Origin: Nitrososphaerota archaeon
GTDB taxonomy: Archaea; Thermoproteota; Bathyarchaeia; Bathyarchaeales; Bathycorpusculaceae
Direction: 5' to 3'
DNA: 15,694 bases
NCBI GenBank assembly: GCA_031282985.1
Contig: JAITCR010000132.1
Location: 1-15,694 of the forward strand
Of this stretch, positions 14,501 to 15,694 are shown one piece after another. How positions within the stretch are numbered: the first letter of the stretch is position 1; each line of letters starts with the position of its first letter. A model generated the notes under the pieces. That model worked only from the letters and a program-made list of their open reading frames with translations. It was not told the DNA's origin and did no database searches. Position numbers and translations under genes: made by a program.

Positions 14501-15140
14501 TACGTTGACGTTCCAGATCATCAAGACGGTTTTGAACTTCATCAATCCTTCCCATAGCTGTACGGATACTTATGTCGGCAGAACGTAGTTTTTCTTCTGC
14601 CTCAGCTTTTTCAGCTTCATACTGACCTATACCAATAAGATCTTCAATAATTTTCCGACGTTCTGGTGGTGAGATGTCTGTTAAACGAGTGATTTGTCCC
14701 TGAGAAATAATATTTTGACTCATACTGCTAATAGCAGCAATAGAGAGTTTTTCGATAATATATGAACGACTTACTCTTCTACCGTTTAATCTATAAACAC
14801 TTTGACCACTGCGATAAACTTCTCTGGAGATGGTTACAGTGGATGTATCTACTGGCATTACCCCGTCTGTATTGTCAAACTGAACGACAACTTTTGCCAT
14901 CTTGGATTTTTCTACGCCACTTTTTTCGGAGCCATGAAAAATTAGTTTTGAGGCATTATCCGCTCTCATTCTCTTTGTACTTAATTCACCAAGTGAGAAC
15001 AGAAGGGCATCCATAATGTTGGACTTGCCGCTACCATTTGGGCCAGTGATTGCTGTGAAACCTTTTTCCAGATTCACTTTTACGGTTTGTGGCCCAAAAG
15101 ACTTGAAGCCCTTTAATTCAATTCTTTTAATGTACGGCAA
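11568..15140 (-). CDS. smc: Chromosome segregation protein SMC
   Basis: SMC is the ATP-driven DNA-loop-forming subunit of condensin. The 1190-residue protein has the full architecture: an N-terminal ATPase lobe with Walker A GPNGSGKSN at 33-41 and the Q-loop region ISQGQI at 145-150; a long coiled coil (about 180-515); a hinge (about 526-670, beginning GAINGIHGRL); a second coiled coil (about 680-1040); and a C-terminal lobe with signature ASGGER at 1090-1095 and Walker B VLDEADAHLD at 1116-1125. The signature has Ala where LSGG is usual. The start is TTG with AAAGGA 5 nt upstream, and MPYIKRIELKGFKSFG is the expected family N-terminus. It is the first gene of the smc-scpA-scpB operon. Rad50 is excluded because a folded hinge replaces a zinc hook. 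Confidence 0.96.
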   Translation of the reverse strand: MPYIKRIELKGFKSFGPQTVKVNLEKGFTAITGPNGSGKSNIMDALLFSLGELSTKRMRADNASKLIFHGSEKSGVEKSKMAKVVVQFDNTDGVMPVDTSTVTISREVYRSGQSVYRLNGRRVSRSYIIEKLSIAAISSMSQNIISQGQITRLTDISPPERRKIIEDLIGIGQYEAEKAEAEEKLRSADISIRTAMGRIDEVQNRLDDLERQRNQLSRYSFIKEETKKFQAIKISNEIIQLNEQLKETNANSEKVQAHVDKLKSQRELRRTKRHEIEGEWRKLSGESLEEGGSQIIRIKVDIGELKTQLTVLTTQINSSQASLEGLKKVTQNNQESHDTLQKEIKDNRLKIRACKSEYEKIKTQIIEKEAIHEGLAKETAQLWEGLGDNIQKVRVVEMQLESHTKRLAYLRSEYIKDKSAMRICVGRLKNLTVRKEKFLNNFSELEKSLVELEQVQRDQKNQIKTLENTINRKVNQKELVQKEIVDAERIARSAKDAVIEFATQKDLAATIAQEEKALRNIEEMGDVGAINGIHGRLRNLIKIDKNYKKAIEAAAAGWLDALVVKDVDAAFMCAETLRRMKLGRVKIIPLQGAIPQKTKLAPIHEEGVIGQLTAFIKYDKNVEFAVDYVFGDTAVVSSDKTGFTLSNKGYRSVTVNGDLYESGAFESGFYRAPIDFSTIIPSENALKSLDEAVKALQTHLSQRGSDIISIDEEIEYAKIEMTRLSEFTATLDREIIRIKRSVKRTQINVRQTGKYSGKLEREIVAYKGRMDVYMSERNTIKKSLQKNHIELVELRKKTDVSHIQKLEVERERVGEETNSLRQQLGTLKTEIDTQQAKFDQVLRVGYQNIKIQLSKVEQQKKKLEKEHAEALQKRDDTKKEHDNLEKSCIELSDTVFSAREESKKFTKQIDDIDDNLRLLDREYEQADILLKQLTLTAQTDKLRQQNIQSQLEQYGFEQAFEVNQKQVEEADTTIRMMQYELDRIGRINELALDHYDDQTSRYRELSVRLNELEREKQAIVAFMDEIDAKKRKIFLTAFDKINNSLKIYFDKLSGGGTAMLKLEKPDDPFVGGIDMMVQFPNKPSIVVSGASGGERSCSTVAFIFSLKEFSPTSFYVLDEADAHLDAFHTTKLAELLLAEAAETQFIVISLRPEMVNKAQKVYGVYERNGISNVVTAKFPPETPTKGEFYR

Positions 15141-15145
15141 TTCAG

Positions 15146-15151
15146 TCCTTT
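15146..15151 (-). promoter_or_regulatory. Ribosome binding site of smc
   Basis: Minus-strand AAAGGA lies 5 nt before the TTG start codon at 15138-15140. It supports this non-ATG start. Confidence 0.55.
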
Positions 15152-15193
15152 ATCCTTTAATAATACTCTTTAACTAAACATTCATCATCATGT

Positions 15194-15209
15194 GTATAAA
15201 AGTTTATAC
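15194..15209 (-). promoter_or_regulatory. smc promoter TATA box within a 16-bp palindrome
   Basis: GTATAAA-AG-TTTATAC is a perfect inverted repeat with 7-bp arms. Read on the minus strand it contains ACTTTTATAC, a good archaeal TATA element. Transcription would start near 15172, giving about 32 nt of leader before the smc TTG. The symmetry could let it act in both directions or as a repressor site. Confidence 0.4.
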
Positions 15210-15311
15210 GTATGCCGTTACGATTACGCAAGTTTATCATATTTCACTCATAACTGTTTAATATTCTGCACATAACTGAAATGGGCTTGTTCATGGGTTG
15301 TGTGACATGCG

Positions 15312-15326
15312 ACTGTGTTACACAGT
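15312..15326. repeat. 15-nt palindrome ACTGTGT-T-ACACAGT
   Basis: This is a perfect inverted repeat with 7-bp arms around one base, in the intergenic region between smc and the small ORF at 15496. The size and symmetry suit a dimeric helix-turn-helix regulator, but no regulator gene is visible nearby. Confidence 0.5.
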
Positions 15327-15441
15327 TATACTGAAAAATTGATTTTAACTATAATTAATTAGCAAAGTGTTCTTAAACAGTACTTTTTGGGCAACTTTAT
15401 TTTTATGTAACTGTTCAGTCGTAGCTGTTTTTTTGAGTTTT

Positions 15442-15462
15442 TGATGTGCACATCATTTACAT
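15442..15462 (+). promoter_or_regulatory. 14-bp palindrome abutting a TATA-like element
   Basis: TGATGTG/CACATCA (15442-15455) is a perfect palindrome that runs into TTTACATA (about 15456-15462), a TATA-like tract. This would place a start near 15485, about 10 nt before the ATG of the small ORF at 15496. The layout is that of an operator over the BRE/TATA of a regulated promoter. Confidence 0.35.
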
Positions 15463-15495
15463 AGTGCAGTCATAGTGGTAGAGCAAGTAAGAGTT

Positions 15496-15594
15496 ATGAA
15501 TAGAGCAGATTTAGAAAAACTCAGCAAAGAAGAACCAATTGAAACAATCATAGCTCAACATAACCAGCTTCAAACACTAAGGAATTGTTATTAA
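15496..15594 (+). CDS. Short ORF resembling an IS66-type transposase N-terminus, probably a remnant
   Basis: It encodes 32 residues beginning MNRADLEKLSKEEPIETII and continuing AQHNQLQTL before a quick stop. The LSKEE-I-II-QHNQLQ pattern is reminiscent of the N-terminal coiled segment of IS66-like transposases, which usually have LSKEELIELI followed by Gln/Leu repeats; this comparison is from memory. The expected several hundred further residues are absent. Reading the other frames past the stop gave no clear continuation. It may be a decayed insertion sequence or an unrelated small protein. No strong ribosome binding site is seen (GTAAGAG at about 15487-15493 is weak). Confidence 0.35.
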   Translation: MNRADLEKLSKEEPIETIIAQHNQLQTLRNCY

Positions 15595-15673
15595 ATAAGT
15601 TATACAGTTTTTTGATTGTTTGGTGAGATAGTATAGTTCCATTCGCCATGAAAATCAGCGGGAGTTATAGCAA

Positions 15674-15694
15674 TTGAAGAAAACTCTTCCTCAG
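15674..15694 (+). CDS. Possible gene start running off the right edge
   Basis: TTG at 15674 opens a frame reading MKKTLPQ to the window end. GGGAG at 15660-15664 lies 9 nt upstream as a ribosome binding site. TTG starts with such sites are common in this window. Only seven codons are visible, so neither function nor reality can be judged. Confidence 0.25.

Larger units (their letters stand above)
15141..15495. other. Regulatory-looking intergenic region upstream of smc
   Basis: No supportable gene lies in these 355 bases. The stretch is AT-rich and holds three perfect palindromes (listed separately). It also has several copies of TAACTG or its complement, at about 15247, 15273, 15323 and 15409. 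CAGTCRTAG occurs twice about 50 nt apart (near 15417 and 15467). No tRNA or CRISPR structure was found. Confidence 0.5.

Noticed and set aside
15468..15485. AGTGGTAGAGCAAG resembling a tRNA D arm
   Set aside because: No T arm, anticodon stem or acceptor pairing can be built around it.
1..15694. CRISPR array or defence gene cluster
   Set aside because: No regularly spaced repeats and no nuclease, helicase or toxin-like genes; all large ORFs are housekeeping.

Overview
The window is AT-rich archaeal chromosomal DNA. Archaeal identity rests on ribosomal protein S8e, SRP19, an archaeal/eukaryal-type glutamyl-tRNA synthetase and a complete lower archaeal mevalonate pathway. SMC with both ScpA and ScpB, frequent TTG/GTG starts and a GGPP synthase with a TACK-like first Asp-rich motif make me favour a Bathyarchaeia-like member of the TACK group. 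That placement is inference, not proof.

Layout. Bases 1-302 are a leader without a convincing complete gene. A plus-strand block then runs from 303 to 9646 in three parts: (i) mevalonate kinase alone (303-1244); (ii) after a 227-base gap holding a large imperfect inverted repeat, an operon of a UbiD-family anhydromevalonate phosphate decarboxylase and the large and small subunits of phosphomevalonate dehydratase (1472-4371); (iii) after a 157-base gap, isopentenyl phosphate kinase, type 2 IPP isomerase, a polyprenyl (GGPP-type) diphosphate synthase, glutamyl-tRNA synthetase and SRP19 (4529-9646). A minus-strand block converges on it: SMC, ScpA and ScpB (15140 down to 10125) in an overlapping operon, then S8e (10059-9667) behind its own likely promoter. 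Bases 15141-15694 are a palindrome-rich region with a 32-codon ORF resembling the N-terminus of an IS66-like transposase, and a possible gene start at the right edge.

How the genes work together. Mevalonate is phosphorylated by mevalonate kinase. The product is dehydrated by the two-subunit dehydratase to trans-anhydromevalonate 5-phosphate, decarboxylated by the prenyl-FMN-dependent UbiD homologue to isopentenyl phosphate, phosphorylated by IPK to IPP, isomerised to DMAPP by Idi2, and condensed by the IdsA-type synthase to the C20 (or longer) precursor of archaeal membrane lipids. No phosphomevalonate kinase or diphosphomevalonate decarboxylase is present, which fits the archaeal variant of the pathway. 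The minus-strand operon encodes a complete SMC-kleisin-ScpB condensin for chromosome organisation and segregation.

Nothing here is a clearly new defence or mobile system. The least explained parts are the inverted repeat at 1264-1415, the palindrome cluster at 15190-15460, the Gln/Thr-rich N-terminal extension of ScpB, and the glycine where many archaeal GGPP synthases carry an aromatic chain-length gate.
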